Positions 20,047 through 31,865 of a stretch of DNA of 64,000 bases are shown here, in pieces. Location of the stretch: assembly GCF_023517795.1 (NCBI RefSeq), contig NZ_CP082928.1, forward strand, positions 3,534,001-3,598,000, read 5' to 3'. Within the stretch, counting starts at the first letter, position 1, and the number at the start of each line of letters is the position of its first letter. The position numbers were made by a program, and so were the translations under genes. The notes below the pieces were generated by a model. That model was not told the origin of the DNA, searched no databases, and saw only the letters and a program-made list of their open reading frames with translations. The DNA is from Pseudomonas fulva. GTDB taxonomy: Bacteria > Pseudomonadota > Gammaproteobacteria > Pseudomonadales > Pseudomonadaceae.

Positions 20047-20064
20047 TGTGTCGTATTGGATACG
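20047..20064. promoter_or_regulatory. GcsR-like enhancer site 2
   Basis: TGTGTCG-TATT-GGATACG, an imperfect copy of site 1 with the same 7-4-7 layout, 80 bp further upstream. Confidence 0.5.
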
Positions 20065-20065
20065 G

Positions 20066-20083
20066 TGTATCGAAATCGGTACG
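20066..20083. promoter_or_regulatory. GcsR-like enhancer site 3
   Basis: TGTATCG-AAAT-CGGTACG, one base after site 2, so the two copies start 19 bp apart. It lies between the end of the SirB1-like gene and the gcvH promoter. Confidence 0.55.
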
Positions 20084-20119
20084 GATGCGTGGGGCTGAGT
20101 GGCGCCCGCCCAGGGAGCA

Positions 20120-20923
20120 TCAGTGGAGCGCCGGCTGTGCACTGGATTGGCGCAGCCGTTCACCGAGTTTCAGGCGCATGGCCGGGTCTTCGCACAAGAG
20201 CAGGGCGCGCTGTATGTCGAAGCGCTCGGCATGGGAACAATCGAGGTGCTGATACAGATCGGCCCTGGCCAGGTGGTCGTTGACGTTGGGTGGCGCCAGC
20301 TGCAGCACCCGTTCGGCGTCCTTCAGGGCGCTGAGGTAGTCCTCGGCCTGGGCGTGCAGATGGCGCAGGTTGCGCGACAGGCGCACGATCATGCTGCGCA
20401 CATCGCAGCCCTGCATGTGCTCGGCGCTCAGCTGGGCAAGGGGGCCGAGGTAGCGCAGCAGCAACTCCCGGCAATCACGGGTGTACAGCCGGCGCCCGCC
20501 ACAGGGATCGAGCAGGTGGTCGGCGCCGGGCACGCGCAGCAGAAAATAGCCGGGAAAGCTCACACCCTGCAACGGTATCTGCAGCCGCCGCGCCAGTTCC
20601 AGAGCGATCAGCGCGATGCTCAGCGGCTGGCCGCGACGCCGTTGCAGCACCTTGTGCAGCAGTGCGGCCTGCGGACGGACCGGGCTGTCGTCATCCTCGT
20701 GGAAATGCAGGTCGCTGAGGCGTCGCAACAGGGGTTGCGCCAATTCCTGGGGCGGGAAGTCGGGCAGGCCGGCGCCGACCTGCTGTTTGAGATTCTCCAG
20801 CTCGCCCATGAGCTGCTGGGGCTGCACCGTCGGGTCGTGCTCGGCGGCGATCCACAGTGCGGCTTCGAAAAGCATCGGCTGTTCGGCATTCAGACAGGCA
20901 AGGCAGTGATCGCGCGCGCTCAT
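20120..20923 (-). CDS. SirB1 family protein (transglutaminase-like plus TPR)
   Basis: 267 residues; ATG 20923 has GGAGG five bases upstream and is preferred over the in-frame GTG at 20929. Residues ~90-150 contain the transglutaminase-like SirB1 core ('RRRGQPLSIALIALELARRLQIPLQGVSFPGYFLLR'-type segment, with the Cys/His/Asp triad not clearly conserved: cysteine is replaced around 'LSIAL'). The last ~90 residues are TPR-like ('YLSALKDAERVLQLAP'). E. coli YchA/SirB1 relatives have no firm biochemical role. It is on the same strand as gcvH but separated from it by the enhancer/promoter region. Confidence 0.72.
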   Translation of the reverse strand: MSARDHCLACLNAEQPMLFEAALWIAAEHDPTVQPQQLMGELENLKQQVGAGLPDFPPQELAQPLLRRLSDLHFHEDDDSPVRPQAALLHKVLQRRRGQPLSIALIALELARRLQIPLQGVSFPGYFLLRVPGADHLLDPCGGRRLYTRDCRELLLRYLGPLAQLSAEHMQGCDVRSMIVRLSRNLRHLHAQAEDYLSALKDAERVLQLAPPNVNDHLARADLYQHLDCSHAERFDIQRALLLCEDPAMRLKLGERLRQSSAQPALH

Positions 20924-21017
20924 GGTCACCTCCCGGGGGATGTGCCTGTTTTAGCTGCGCGCGCGCCGGCCGTCCAGCCCGGAAAAGCGAAGAGATGTTA
21001 ACCGGGGGGCCGGGCGG

Positions 21018-21281
21018 TCACTCCGCTTCCGGCTGGCCGCCCAGTTCGCCCAGGGCGTCGGGCTGGTTCTTGAACGCCTTGGCGAACACGTCGCGATTTC
21101 TGGCCATGTAGATACCCAGCTCCTCGCCCTGGTCCTCGCTGAGCGACGGTACGGCCTTCTGCAGGACCTCGCTGAGCAGCTCGGCCAGCTCCAGCATCTT
21201 GTCATGACGATCTGCTTCGGCCTTATCCATAAACAAACGCTCCGGGTCGCGACTGCTGCGGTACACCACTTCGACGGCCAT
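21018..21281 (-). CDS. yebG: SOS-induced YebG family protein
   Basis: 87 residues opening MAVEVVYRSSRD, with 'KAEADRHDKMLELAELLSEVL' aligning with E. coli YebG. YebG is a small DNA-damage-inducible protein of unknown mechanism. A near-perfect LexA box lies 35-54 bp before the start codon, which supports both the identity and the start. Confidence 0.85.
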   Translation of the reverse strand: MAVEVVYRSSRDPERLFMDKAEADRHDKMLELAELLSEVLQKAVPSLSEDQGEELGIYMARNRDVFAKAFKNQPDALGELGGQPEAE

Positions 21282-21315
21282 TCATCACCTCTACGCCTTC
21301 GCTGTTAATTAAGAA

Positions 21316-21335
21316 TACTGTTCATGCATACAGTT
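21316..21335. promoter_or_regulatory. LexA (SOS) box
   Basis: TACTGTTCATGCATACAGTT matches the CTG-N10-CAG SOS operator with the favoured TACTGT/ACAGT flanks. It lies upstream of yebG on the minus strand; the divergent psiE start is about 230 bp away, so control of psiE is unlikely. Confidence 0.85.
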
Positions 21336-21564
21336 GTGGCAAGCATAATCAACTGGGCAGCGTTTGAACAGCGTAAACCCGGGCTGGCGATCATGCGCGA
21401 CATCCTGCCACGGGCCTGGGCGATGATGGCATGTGTCTTTGCCGTGCCGCTGCGCATCTGTGTGCCATCGCAGCCGGTTCGCTGGTCTTGTTCCTGCATG
21501 GCAATGTCATGCGGGTGCGTCATGATCAGGGCGCCAGGCAGCATCATTTGGAAAGGGGAATGCC

Positions 21565-22038
21565 ATGAAGTGGGTGGACAATAGCCGCAAGCGGATGCAC
21601 AAGGGCGCGAATTCGATCGGTAATCTGTTCGTCGAAGGTTTTCATTACCTGGGGCTGTTCGCCATCGGTGCGGCGACCGCCTGGGCGTCGGTCGCCGCGT
21701 TCATCGGCATGGTGGACAAGGGCAGCGCCAGCGTCGACGACATCCTGCTGCTGTTCATCTACCTGGAGCTGGGGGCGATGGTCGGCATCTACTTCAAGAC
21801 CAACCATTTGCCGATCCGCTTCCTGCTGTACATCGCCATCACCGCGCTGACCCGCTACCTGATCGGCGACGTGTCCCATCACAAGGCACCGGACATCGGC
21901 CTGTTGTACCTGTGCGGCGGCATCTTCTTCCTGGCGCTGTCGGTACTGGCGGTGCGTTTCGCGTCGTACAGGTTCCCGTCCAGCAAGGCCATCGACTCCA
22001 CCGGTGAAGTGGTGGGCGACAACTACTCCGAGCGTTGA
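21565..22038 (+). CDS. psiE: PsiE family phosphate-starvation-inducible membrane protein
   Basis: 157 residues with four membrane helices ('YLGLFAIGAATAWASVAAFI', 'DILLLFIYLELGAMVGIYF', 'PIRFLLYIAITALTRYLI', 'IGLLYLCGGIFFLALSVLAV'). 'LFIYLELGAMVGIYF' and 'LPIRFLLYIAITALTR' are hallmark segments of PsiE. In E. coli it belongs to the Pho and CRP regulons, but no good PHO box is visible here. GGGGAATGCC precedes the ATG. Confidence 0.82.
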   Translation: MKWVDNSRKRMHKGANSIGNLFVEGFHYLGLFAIGAATAWASVAAFIGMVDKGSASVDDILLLFIYLELGAMVGIYFKTNHLPIRFLLYIAITALTRYLIGDVSHHKAPDIGLLYLCGGIFFLALSVLAVRFASYRFPSSKAIDSTGEVVGDNYSER

Positions 22039-22044
22039 AGGCGC

Positions 22045-24678
<2,634 letters not shown>

Positions 24679-24783
24679 CGGGCGGGCTCTCTGGCGTCAG
24701 GGCGAGGTTCGGCATGGCAGTGAAAAAACGATGGCAAGCCGCCGATGGTCTCACAGCTCGCCCGGGAATGGCAGCACTGCGGC

Positions 24784-25029
24784 TCAGGTGCGTTCGGCTG
24801 GTGCTTCGGTCTTGATGGCGCCGCGAATGTTCATCGCGCCCAGGCACAGTTGCAGCACGATCAGGGCGTAGGCGTGGCTGTAGAGGCCCCAGGCGATCCA
24901 CAGCAGGTTGCTGGCCATGAACACCCAGAAGCCCAGGTTACGGCGGCGGCGCTGCTTGGAGGCGACCAGCCAGGCGGCGATGACGGTGATCAGCATGGCT
25001 GGCCATTGCAGCCAGTCGAGGTAATCCAT
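24784..25029 (-). CDS. Small membrane protein, PnuC/PQ-loop-like
   Basis: 81 residues from ATG 25029. Three membrane helices are predicted ('WPAMLITVIAAWLVA', 'LGFWVFMASNLLWIAWGLY', 'ALIVLQLCLGAMNIRG'). The spacing and the 'SNLLWIxWG...LQLCLxxMNxRG' pattern resemble half-size transporters of the SWEET/PnuC type, often labelled amino-acid transporters without evidence. It stands alone between the SNF2 and diguanylate cyclase genes. Confidence 0.6.
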   Translation of the reverse strand: MDYLDWLQWPAMLITVIAAWLVASKQRRRRNLGFWVFMASNLLWIAWGLYSHAYALIVLQLCLGAMNIRGAIKTEAPAERT

Positions 25030-25094
25030 AAGGCATCCAGAAACGAGAGGTGACCTCACTAGCGACCGGCGCAGTGCCGCGTGCGTTCGACCTT

Positions 25095-26507
25095 TCAGAC
25101 CGGGGCGTTCTCACGCTGCGCCTTGTCGGCATACATCTCGGCGTCGGCCATGCGCAGCAGGTCGCTGGCGCTGGTGCCGTCCTGGGGCGCGATGGCGATA
25201 CCGATGCTGATGCCCACCTGGACACTCTGCCCGTTGAAGACGATAGGATCGCTCAAGTCGTCCTCGATGCGTTGCCCGAGGCGAATGGCTGCGGCCCTGT
25301 CGAGACCCGGCAGCAGCACGGCGAATTCGTCACCGCCCAGGCGCGCCGGCATGTCGATGCTGCGCAGCAGGCCGCGCAGCCGGCTGGCGCTGACCCTGAG
25401 CACCTCGTCGCCTGCGGCGTGACCGTAGCGATCGTTGATCTGCTTGAAGTGATCCAGGTCGATCATCATCAGCGCGAAGGATGCCGAGCGGCCATTGGCC
25501 AGGGCGCTGGCGACGCTGTGATCGAACACCCGGCGGTTCGGCAACTCGGTCAGCGGGTCCTGGTGTGCCAGGGTGTTGAGGGGCCGCAGCAGGTGGCGGC
25601 CGATCAGTACCACCACCAGTGCCGACAGGCCCAGGCTGGCCAGCAGTAGATAGCGCTGGAAACCCTCGATGCGCTCGTAGGCGGCCATGTTCTGGCTCAG
25701 CGACTTGCCGGCGATCAGCAACACGTCGCTGGCCTGCTGGGCATTGAAGTTGTTCAGTGCCACCGAGCGCATCAGGTATTCGTCATGCTCGTCCTGCAGC
25801 GTCCACTCGGCGCCGTCGACCAGCGCCGCCGGGTTGCCCAGCAGGCGCTCGAAACTGCTGCTCAGGGTATTGCCGTGCAGCTGCCAGGCACCGTTCTGCC
25901 CCCGGGACAGAAACACGAAGTCGGTATCGGTGACCTTTTTGAGGGCCTGCGCCAGTTCATCGTCGATGGCAAAGCCCAGAGTCAGCTCGGCCTGGGGCGT
26001 GGGCATGTTCACCACGCTGTGGATGAGCTGGTAGAGCACGCCGCTCTGGCTGCGCAGCAGGCTGACCGGTTGCGCCTCGGGGCTCGCGGACCGGGCAGCC
26101 GCCTTGAGCAGTGGCGCGATATCGGCCTGTTGCAGTTCCCTGGGCACGCTGGCGATCAGCTGGCGGTCGAGGGTATTGAGCAGGGCGATGTCGGCCTTCA
26201 GCCGGCTGCCGTGGTTGTCCAGCATGGACTCGATGGTCGAGCGCTCGCCCGTGGCGATGGCTTCCTTGAGGCCGTAGTCGGCAGCCAGTACCGCGGCGCC
26301 CTGGGCCAGTTGCCGCTGGCGCAGCTCGAGCAGCTCGTCGACCACCTGGGTGGTGGTCTGCAGGCTGCTGCTGATGGTTTCCTCGACGATGCTGCGGTTG
26401 GTGCGGGTGCTGACTAGGTAGATGACCACCTGCACGGTGAGCAACGCCACGAGCAGCATCACGATGATGCGTCGCTCCTGGGTCTTGATGTGCCGGCTGC
26501 TTCTCAT
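25095..26507 (-). CDS. Membrane diguanylate cyclase with periplasmic sensor
   Basis: 470 residues from ATG 26507; the open frame extends much further upstream but is out of character there. TM1 spans about residues 14-32, a ~250-residue periplasmic sensor follows, TM2 is near 285-306, then a GGDEF domain. The active site is intact (R-L-GGDEF) and an inhibitory I-site RSID lies five residues before it, so the enzyme should make c-di-GMP with product feedback. The 'DPLTELPNRR' and 'DLDHFKQIND' motifs are canonical. The signal sensed is unknown. Confidence 0.88.
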   Translation of the reverse strand: MRSSRHIKTQERRIIVMLLVALLTVQVVIYLVSTRTNRSIVEETISSSLQTTTQVVDELLELRQRQLAQGAAVLAADYGLKEAIATGERSTIESMLDNHGSRLKADIALLNTLDRQLIASVPRELQQADIAPLLKAAARSASPEAQPVSLLRSQSGVLYQLIHSVVNMPTPQAELTLGFAIDDELAQALKKVTDTDFVFLSRGQNGAWQLHGNTLSSSFERLLGNPAALVDGAEWTLQDEHDEYLMRSVALNNFNAQQASDVLLIAGKSLSQNMAAYERIEGFQRYLLLASLGLSALVVVLIGRHLLRPLNTLAHQDPLTELPNRRVFDHSVASALANGRSASFALMMIDLDHFKQINDRYGHAAGDEVLRVSASRLRGLLRSIDMPARLGGDEFAVLLPGLDRAAAIRLGQRIEDDLSDPIVFNGQSVQVGISIGIAIAPQDGTSASDLLRMADAEMYADKAQRENAPV

Positions 26508-26572
26508 CGAGGTTCCAAATCGTTCTCTGTCATCGAGTGTAGAGCAGCGATCGGCCGGCAAGTGCCAGCCGA

Positions 26573-26959
26573 TCACGGCGTGCGCTTGAAGATGCGCTCC
26601 GAGAACAGCAATTGGGCGAGTAGCGGATAAGCGAGGTAATGCAGGATGAAGATCACTATGCCCATGGGGCTGGGCTCGTCCTGCAGGGTCATCATGGTCA
26701 GCAGCCCGGCGTACAGCAGCGCCAGCAGGCCGCCGTACAGCCATACCAGGCGGCGTCGCTCGCCTCGGGTGGGCGGGCGGCGTTGCTGCCAGGCGAACAG
26801 CAGCGCCATCAGCGCCGCGATGCTGGCGGCGATCACCAGGGTGGCCAGCACGCCGCCGAGTTTGACGAAGCTGCGCAGCAGTAGGTTGAGCACCACGGCC
26901 GCCACCACGCCGACGAGGGCGTAGCGCAGCATGGCGACTGGCTGATGGGAAGGCGGCAT
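26573..26959 (-). CDS. Four-helix membrane protein, unknown function
   Basis: 128 residues with four hydrophobic segments (near 10-30, 36-57, 72-90, 98-120) and a basic loop 'QQRRPPTRGERRR' after the second. A second ATG at 26932 ('MLRYALVG') could be the true start because it begins right at the first helix. No recognisable family. It is on the same strand as the SDR gene upstream (57-nt gap) and the cyclase downstream. Confidence 0.55.
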   Translation of the reverse strand: MPPSHQPVAMLRYALVGVVAAVVLNLLLRSFVKLGGVLATLVIAASIAALMALLFAWQQRRPPTRGERRRLVWLYGGLLALLYAGLLTMMTLQDEPSPMGIVIFILHYLAYPLLAQLLFSERIFKRTP

Positions 26960-27016
26960 GGCGACAGGGCTCGGCGACGGCGATGAAGCTTGGAGTCTCG
27001 CCCGTGCCGCGAGGTT

Positions 27017-27847
27017 CTACAAGCGGCGATCCAGGCCGAAGCGGCGGCTCAATACCCGGTCGAGCAGGGCGCCGGGCAGCAGCGCGGCAAGCAGCGGCAG
27101 GGCCCGGCTGCCATTGCCCAGGCGCAGCACCCGCGGGCGCTTGGCGCTGGCCACTGCGGCGAACACGTTGCGCGCCACGTGGCTGGCGGGTGTCGGGTCG
27201 TCCTGGGAGGCGATGGCGCGGGCGCGGATGCCGTCGCGCATCGGCCACCAGGGCGATTGCTCGCCGATCAGCTGTTCGGCCTGGCGGCTGGCACGGGTAC
27301 CGAAGCTGGATTCGATGGCGCCCGGTTGCACCTCCATCACCCCTACCCCGAACGGTGCGAGCTCCAGCCGCAGGGCGTCGCTGATGGCATGCACCGCGGC
27401 CTTGGAGGCGCAGTAGGCGCCTGCGAACGGGGTCACCAGCACGGCGGAAACACTGCCAATGTTGATCACCAGGCCCTTGTTCTGGCGCAGCAGCGGGAAC
27501 AACGCGCGGGTCACGTTGACCAGGGAGAACACGTTGGTCTCGAACTGCTTGCGCAGCGCCGTGGCGCCGCCATCGAGCAGCGGGCCCATGGCGCCATAAC
27601 CGGCATTGTTGATCAGCACGTCGAGTCCCGCGTTGCGCGCCTTGAGCGTGCTGGCCAGCTGTTCGACCGCGGCGGCGTCGTTGACGTCCAGTTGCACGGC
27701 GTGGAAACCGGCCTCGGCGAGGCGCGCCACGTCCTCGCTCTTGCGGGCGCTTGCCCAGACCTCATAGCCCTGCTGGGCGAAGGTATCGGCCAGTGCCCGG
27801 CCAATGCCGCTGGAGCAGCCGGTGATCAGAACCCTAGGGTGGCTCAT
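27017..27847 (-). CDS. SDR family oxidoreductase
   Basis: 276 residues, classical short-chain dehydrogenase: cofactor motif 'TGCSSGIG' at residues ~9-16, 'NNAG' near 87-90, catalytic S ('NIGSVSA') and 'YCASK' (Tyr and Lys) around residues 145-165. A basic residue after strand 2 ('ASARKSED') suggests NADP(H). C-terminal extension after the catalytic domain resembles retinol-dehydrogenase-like SDRs. Substrate unknown. It is followed by small membrane genes without functional hints. Confidence 0.82.
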   Translation of the reverse strand: MSHPRVLITGCSSGIGRALADTFAQQGYEVWASARKSEDVARLAEAGFHAVQLDVNDAAAVEQLASTLKARNAGLDVLINNAGYGAMGPLLDGGATALRKQFETNVFSLVNVTRALFPLLRQNKGLVINIGSVSAVLVTPFAGAYCASKAAVHAISDALRLELAPFGVGVMEVQPGAIESSFGTRASRQAEQLIGEQSPWWPMRDGIRARAIASQDDPTPASHVARNVFAAVASAKRPRVLRLGNGSRALPLLAALLPGALLDRVLSRRFGLDRRL

Positions 27848-27891
27848 GGATAATCCTTGTGATTGTTGTTGTGTGGATCGTGAAACAGCGC

Positions 27892-28356
27892 CTAGCGACT
27901 GAAGGTGCCCTGCAGCTGCTCGGCGCGAAACTCCAGGGTGCTGGCGCGATAGCCGCTACGCAGGGTAGGCAGCGGCAGGCAGGTTTGCCAGTCGGCGCCG
28001 GGCAACAGCTCACCAGGGCCGCTGTAGCGCGGCGCTTCGAACAGGCGCTGCGCCAGGTTGACGCTGTCACCCGGCCGGTAGGCGGCCACCTGCCACCGCA
28101 GCGCCTGCAGGGCAGCCTCGCTGCCGTTGTGCAGGTGCAGTTGCAATGGGCGATCGGCGGGGCAATTCTCGGGGGCGTAGCTCAAGCGCAGCTCGAGGTG
28201 GGCCAGGTTGCGGTTCTCGCGGCTTTCCTGCCACAGCACCCAGCTCGCCACCAGGCCCAGCCCGGCCAGTGCCGCCAGGGAAATGGGCAGGGCCTTGGCC
28301 GGGTAGCGGATCAGCAGGATGAACCAGCTGAGAACCAGAATCGCGCCGAAAATCAT
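27892..28356 (-). CDS. Membrane-anchored protein, unknown function
   Basis: 154 residues. Two closely spaced helices (residues 1-17 and 22-42) are followed by a ~110-residue soluble beta-rich domain with two cysteines ('PENCPADRP', 'QTCLPLPTL'), probably periplasmic. Pseudomonad relatives are sometimes labelled multidrug transporters, but a two-helix protein does not support that label. It lies 44 nt upstream of the SDR gene on the same strand and may be co-transcribed. Confidence 0.6.
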   Translation of the reverse strand: MIFGAILVLSWFILLIRYPAKALPISLAALAGLGLVASWVLWQESRENRNLAHLELRLSYAPENCPADRPLQLHLHNGSEAALQALRWQVAAYRPGDSVNLAQRLFEAPRYSGPGELLPGADWQTCLPLPTLRSGYRASTLEFRAEQLQGTFSR

Positions 28357-28477
28357 GGCTGGACCTTGAATGTCGAGTGTCCGCCAATCCTACACAAGGC
28401 CGGGTTTGTCGGCACGCGCCCAGGGGTTGATGGATGTTTCACGCACGGCCGCGCTGAAATGGGAGCAGACCCTAGGC

Positions 28478-29257
28478 TCACTCCGGCGCGTGGTCGCGCA
28501 GGAATACCAGCCTGTCGGCGCTCGAGTCCTTTGCCGAGAAGCGGTAGCCCTGGTCGTCGAAGTCCTTGAGGTGCTGGGGATCGGTCACCCGTTCGCGGAT
28601 CACGTGGCGGGCCATCAGGCCGCGGGCCTTCTTGGCGTAGAAACTGATGATCTTGTACTGGCCGTTCTTCAGGTCCTTGAACTCGGTGTCGATGACCCGC
28701 GCCTTGAGTACCTTGCGCTTGACCGCCCCGAAGTACTCGTTGGATGCCAGGTTGAGCAGCACGTCGTCGCCCTGGGCCGCCAGCGCCCCGTTCAGCCACT
28801 CGCTGATGTGCTCGCCCCAGAAGGCGTAAAGGTCCTTGCCGCGGGCATTGGCCAGCTTGGTGCCCATCTCCAGGCGGTAGGGCATCATCAGGTCGAGCGG
28901 GCGCAGCAGGCCATACAGGCCGGACAGCATGCGCAGGTGCTGCTGGGCGAAATCGAAGTCGGCCTCGGTAAAGCTCTGCGCGTCCAGGCCGGTGTACACG
29001 TCGCCCTTGAAAGCCAGCAAGGCCTGCTTGGCGTTCTCTGTAGTGAACTCCGGTGTCCAGCTGCCGAAGCGTGCAGCGTTGAGGCCGGCGAGCTTGTCGG
29101 AGAGGTGCATCAGTTCGGCGATCTGCGCGGGCGAGAAGTCGCGCAACTGGGCGACCAGCTCCTGGGCGTGGTCGAGAAATTCGGGCTGGGTGAAGCGCGA
29201 GGTCACCGGTGCGCTGTCGTAGTCCAGGGTCTTGGCGGGTGAAATCACCATCAGCAT
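28478..29257 (-). CDS. yaaA: Peroxide stress protein YaaA
   Basis: 259 residues opening '[15 protein letters not shown]', the signature of YaaA (UPF0246/DUF328). '[11 protein letters not shown]' and '[21 protein letters not shown]' are further hallmark segments. E. coli YaaA limits iron and protects DNA under peroxide stress and has a helix-hairpin-helix DNA-binding fold. Monocistronic, with GGAGACG before the start. Confidence 0.92.
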   Translation of the reverse strand: MLMVISPAKTLDYDSAPVTSRFTQPEFLDHAQELVAQLRDFSPAQIAELMHLSDKLAGLNAARFGSWTPEFTTENAKQALLAFKGDVYTGLDAQSFTEADFDFAQQHLRMLSGLYGLLRPLDLMMPYRLEMGTKLANARGKDLYAFWGEHISEWLNGALAAQGDDVLLNLASNEYFGAVKRKVLKARVIDTEFKDLKNGQYKIISFYAKKARGLMARHVIRERVTDPQHLKDFDDQGYRFSAKDSSADRLVFLRDHAPE

Positions 29258-29643
29258 GAGTCGTCTCCTTCGGCGGAGCGGCGATTCTAGCCGATTCGGC
29301 AGCGCCAGCGGGCGGCTGGCAAGGGGGCCGGACTCATGACTCTAGTGCCCGTTGAACGCCGCTGCCAAGGTCATTCGTCCAACCGACAAATAAAAATAAA
29401 AAAACTGAAAAGATCATTTGCCTGTCACATTTTTTGGAGTATCAACGAACTGTGGTTTGCGGCGAGCCGGGCATGAAGACCGGCCCGTACGGACCACGCC
29501 TTGAAAGACCGCCGAACCCTGCAGACAGGTGGCGGCCCTCGGCCCTCATCCGTTTGCGGCGCTCCTGATCGGGAGTCGGTGGTTCTGTGTGGCGGAGCGC
29601 CGTCCTGGCATTCCGTCGCTGGATCTGACAAGAGGTGACGAGT
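29258..29643. other. Intergenic region upstream of phoH, 386 bp
   Basis: Divergent spacer between yaaA and phoH. It has an A-rich run (29391-29412) and an inverted repeat GGCGCTCC (29558-29565) / GGAGCGCC (29594-29601) that could fold in the phoH leader. AGAGG (29631-29635) is the phoH ribosome site. No gene is evident and I could not assign a promoter. Confidence 0.5.
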
Positions 29644-31035
29644 ATGGATGACTACGGACGCATCAAGCCCACCGCCCCAACCTTGTACGCCCTCGACACC
29701 AATGTCCTGATTCACGATCCCAACGCACTGCTCAATTTCCAGGAACACCACGTCGCCATCCCGATGACGGTGCTGGAGGAACTCGACAAGCTGAAAACCG
29801 GCAAGCAGGGCGTCGCCGCCGAATGCCGGCAGGCCATCCGCCTGATCGACAAGATTCTCGACGGTGCCACCCCCGAGGACGTCGAGCATGGCGTGCCGAT
29901 CCAGCGGGAAAAGAGCGGCCCCTGCGGCTTCCTGTCGATTCTCATGAGCAAGAGCGCGGCGCCGGTCACCTGGCTGCCCGAAGACCTCAACGACAACAAG
30001 ATCATCAACCAGCTGGTGGAACTCAAGGCGCGTCGCCCGGGGATGTCCGTGGTGCTGGTCACCAAGGACATCAACATGCGTCTGAAGGCGCGTGGCTGCG
30101 GGCTGGATTCCGAGGATTACCACACCGACCAGCTGGTCGACGACATCTCGCTGCTGTCCAAGGGCTACCACAACGTCGACGGCGCCTTCTGGGATCGCGT
30201 GGCCAAGGTCGATACCCGTCAGGGTCACGGTCGCACCTGGCACCGCGTGCAGCTCAGCGAGGACCTGCCGGCGGTCAACGTCAACGAATTCATCATCGAC
30301 GAGCAGGGCTTCGTCGGCTGGGTCAAGGAGGTGGAGGGTAACGAGCTGCTGATTCTCGACCTGCACCAGGAACCACTGCTGCACCAGGAAGCCTGGGGGC
30401 TCAAGCCGCGGGACATCCACCAGGCGCTGGCGCTCTACGCGCTGCTCGACCCGGACATCCACCTGGTCAACCTGACCGGTGCCGCCGGCTCGGGCAAGAC
30501 CATCCTGGCGCTGGCCGCGGCCATCGAGCAGACCATGGTCAGCAAGCGCTATCGGCGCATCATCGCCACCCGCTCGGTGCAGGGGCTGGACCAGGAGATC
30601 GGCTTTCTGCCCGGCACCGAAGCGGAGAAGATGGAGCCCTGGCTGGGCGCCATCACCGACAACCTCGAAGCCCTGCACATGGATGACGAGAACACCCACG
30701 GCAGCGTCGACTACATCCTGCAGAAGGTGCCCCTGCAGTTCAAATCCCTGAACTACATCCGCGGGCGCAGCTTCCAGCAGAGCCTGATCCTGATCGACGA
30801 ATGCCAGAACCTCACCCCGCACCAGATGAAGACCATCATCACCCGCGCCGGTGCCGGCTCCAAGGTGATCTGCCTGGGCAACCTGGCGCAGATCGACACC
30901 CCTTATCTGTCGGCACCCAGCTCGGGCCTGACCTACCTCACCGAGCGCTTCAAGGGCTTCGAGCACGGCGTGCACATCACCCTGCAGGGCGTGCCGCGTT
31001 CGATCCTTGCCGAGTACGCGGAAAGCCATATGTAG
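29644..31035 (+). CDS. PhoH family ATPase with N-terminal PIN domain
   Basis: 463 residues; ATG 29644 has GAGG eight bases upstream and is preferred over GTG 29635. Residues ~15-150 are a PIN nuclease domain ('[12 protein letters not shown]', D18). Residues ~245-455 are the PhoH P-loop ATPase ('GAAGSGKT', K285; 'LILIDECQN'). The PIN-PhoH fusion (PhoH2-like) couples RNA unwinding to RNA cleavage in the mycobacterial homologues studied. No toxin-antitoxin partner gene is next to it here. Confidence 0.88.
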   Translation: MDDYGRIKPTAPTLYALDTNVLIHDPNALLNFQEHHVAIPMTVLEELDKLKTGKQGVAAECRQAIRLIDKILDGATPEDVEHGVPIQREKSGPCGFLSILMSKSAAPVTWLPEDLNDNKIINQLVELKARRPGMSVVLVTKDINMRLKARGCGLDSEDYHTDQLVDDISLLSKGYHNVDGAFWDRVAKVDTRQGHGRTWHRVQLSEDLPAVNVNEFIIDEQGFVGWVKEVEGNELLILDLHQEPLLHQEAWGLKPRDIHQALALYALLDPDIHLVNLTGAAGSGKTILALAAAIEQTMVSKRYRRIIATRSVQGLDQEIGFLPGTEAEKMEPWLGAITDNLEALHMDDENTHGSVDYILQKVPLQFKSLNYIRGRSFQQSLILIDECQNLTPHQMKTIITRAGAGSKVICLGNLAQIDTPYLSAPSSGLTYLTERFKGFEHGVHITLQGVPRSILAEYAESHM

Positions 31036-31145
31036 CAACATTGCCCGGAGCCGCCTGGCGGCTTCGGGCCTCATTGCGGCGTCCGTGGTTTGCAGGGGGC
31101 GGTGCGGGGCCTACAATCGCCAGGTTTTCTATTTGGAGATTGCCC

Positions 31146-31625
31146 GTGCTGACCCATCTCGACTCCCAGGGGCGCGCCAATATGGTCGACGTCAGCGACA
31201 AGGCGCAGACCGTGCGTGAAGCCGTGGCCGAGGCCCGGGTGCGCATGCTGCCCACCACCCTGCAGATGATCGTCGACGGCGAACACCCCAAGGGCGACGT
31301 GTTCGCCGTGGCGCGTATCGCTGGCATCCAGGCCGCGAAAAAGACCGCCGATCTGATCCCGTTGTGTCACCCGTTGATGCTGACCAGCGTCAAGGTCGAA
31401 CTGCAGGCCCATGGTGACGACGCGGTGCTGATCCGCGCGCGCTGCAAGCTCACCGGCCAGACCGGCGTGGAAATGGAAGCGCTCACCGCGGCCAGTGTCG
31501 CGGCGCTGACCATCTACGACATGTGCAAGGCGGTGGATCGCGGCATGGCCATCGAGCAGGTGCGCCTGCTGGAAAAGCTCGGCGGCAAGAGCGGTCATTT
31601 CCTGGCGAGCGAGGACGAGCGATGA
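31146..31625 (+). CDS. moaC: Cyclic pyranopterin monophosphate synthase
   Basis: 159 residues from GTG 31146, with GGAG nine bases upstream; '[18 protein letters not shown]' is the MoaC start. The '[15 protein letters not shown]' and '[23 protein letters not shown]' segments hold the conserved active-site His, Glu and Lys. MoaC with MoaA makes cPMP, the first molybdopterin intermediate. Its stop overlaps the moaD ATG (ATGA). Confidence 0.94.
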   Translation: MLTHLDSQGRANMVDVSDKAQTVREAVAEARVRMLPTTLQMIVDGEHPKGDVFAVARIAGIQAAKKTADLIPLCHPLMLTSVKVELQAHGDDAVLIRARCKLTGQTGVEMEALTAASVAALTIYDMCKAVDRGMAIEQVRLLEKLGGKSGHFLASEDER

Positions 31626-31864
31626 TCCGTGTGCAGTACTTCGCCCGTTATCGCGAAACCCTGGGCCTGGATGCCGAGGAGCTGCCGGGCAGTTTCGCCA
31701 CTCTCGACGAGCTGCGCCTGCACCTGCTGGCCCGCGGCGGCGCCTGGGAGGTGCTCGCCGAGCGCGGCTTGATGTGCGCCCGCAACGAGGAACTCTGTAC
31801 GTTGAGCGAGCCGCTGGCCGATGGCGACGCGGTGGCGTTCTTCCCGACGGTTACCGGAGGCTGA
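31622..31864 (+). CDS. moaD: Molybdopterin synthase small (sulfur carrier) subunit
   Basis: 80 residues with a beta-grasp fold and the essential C-terminal Gly-Gly ('PTVTGG') that is thiocarboxylated to donate sulfur. It overlaps moaC by 4 nt and is 1 nt from moaE. Confidence 0.93.
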   Translation: MIRVQYFARYRETLGLDAEELPGSFATLDELRLHLLARGGAWEVLAERGLMCARNEELCTLSEPLADGDAVAFFPTVTGG

Positions 31865-31865
31865 G

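Noticed and set aside
21506..21523. Two GTCAT half-sites before psiE, considered as a PHO box
   Set aside because: Spacing is 13 bp instead of 11 and flanking bases do not match the CTGTCAT repeat.
26508..27248. N-terminal extension of the diguanylate cyclase frame
   Set aside because: It runs antisense-like through two other minus-strand genes in a different frame and is arginine-rich without motifs; ATG 26507 gives the normal membrane-anchored architecture.
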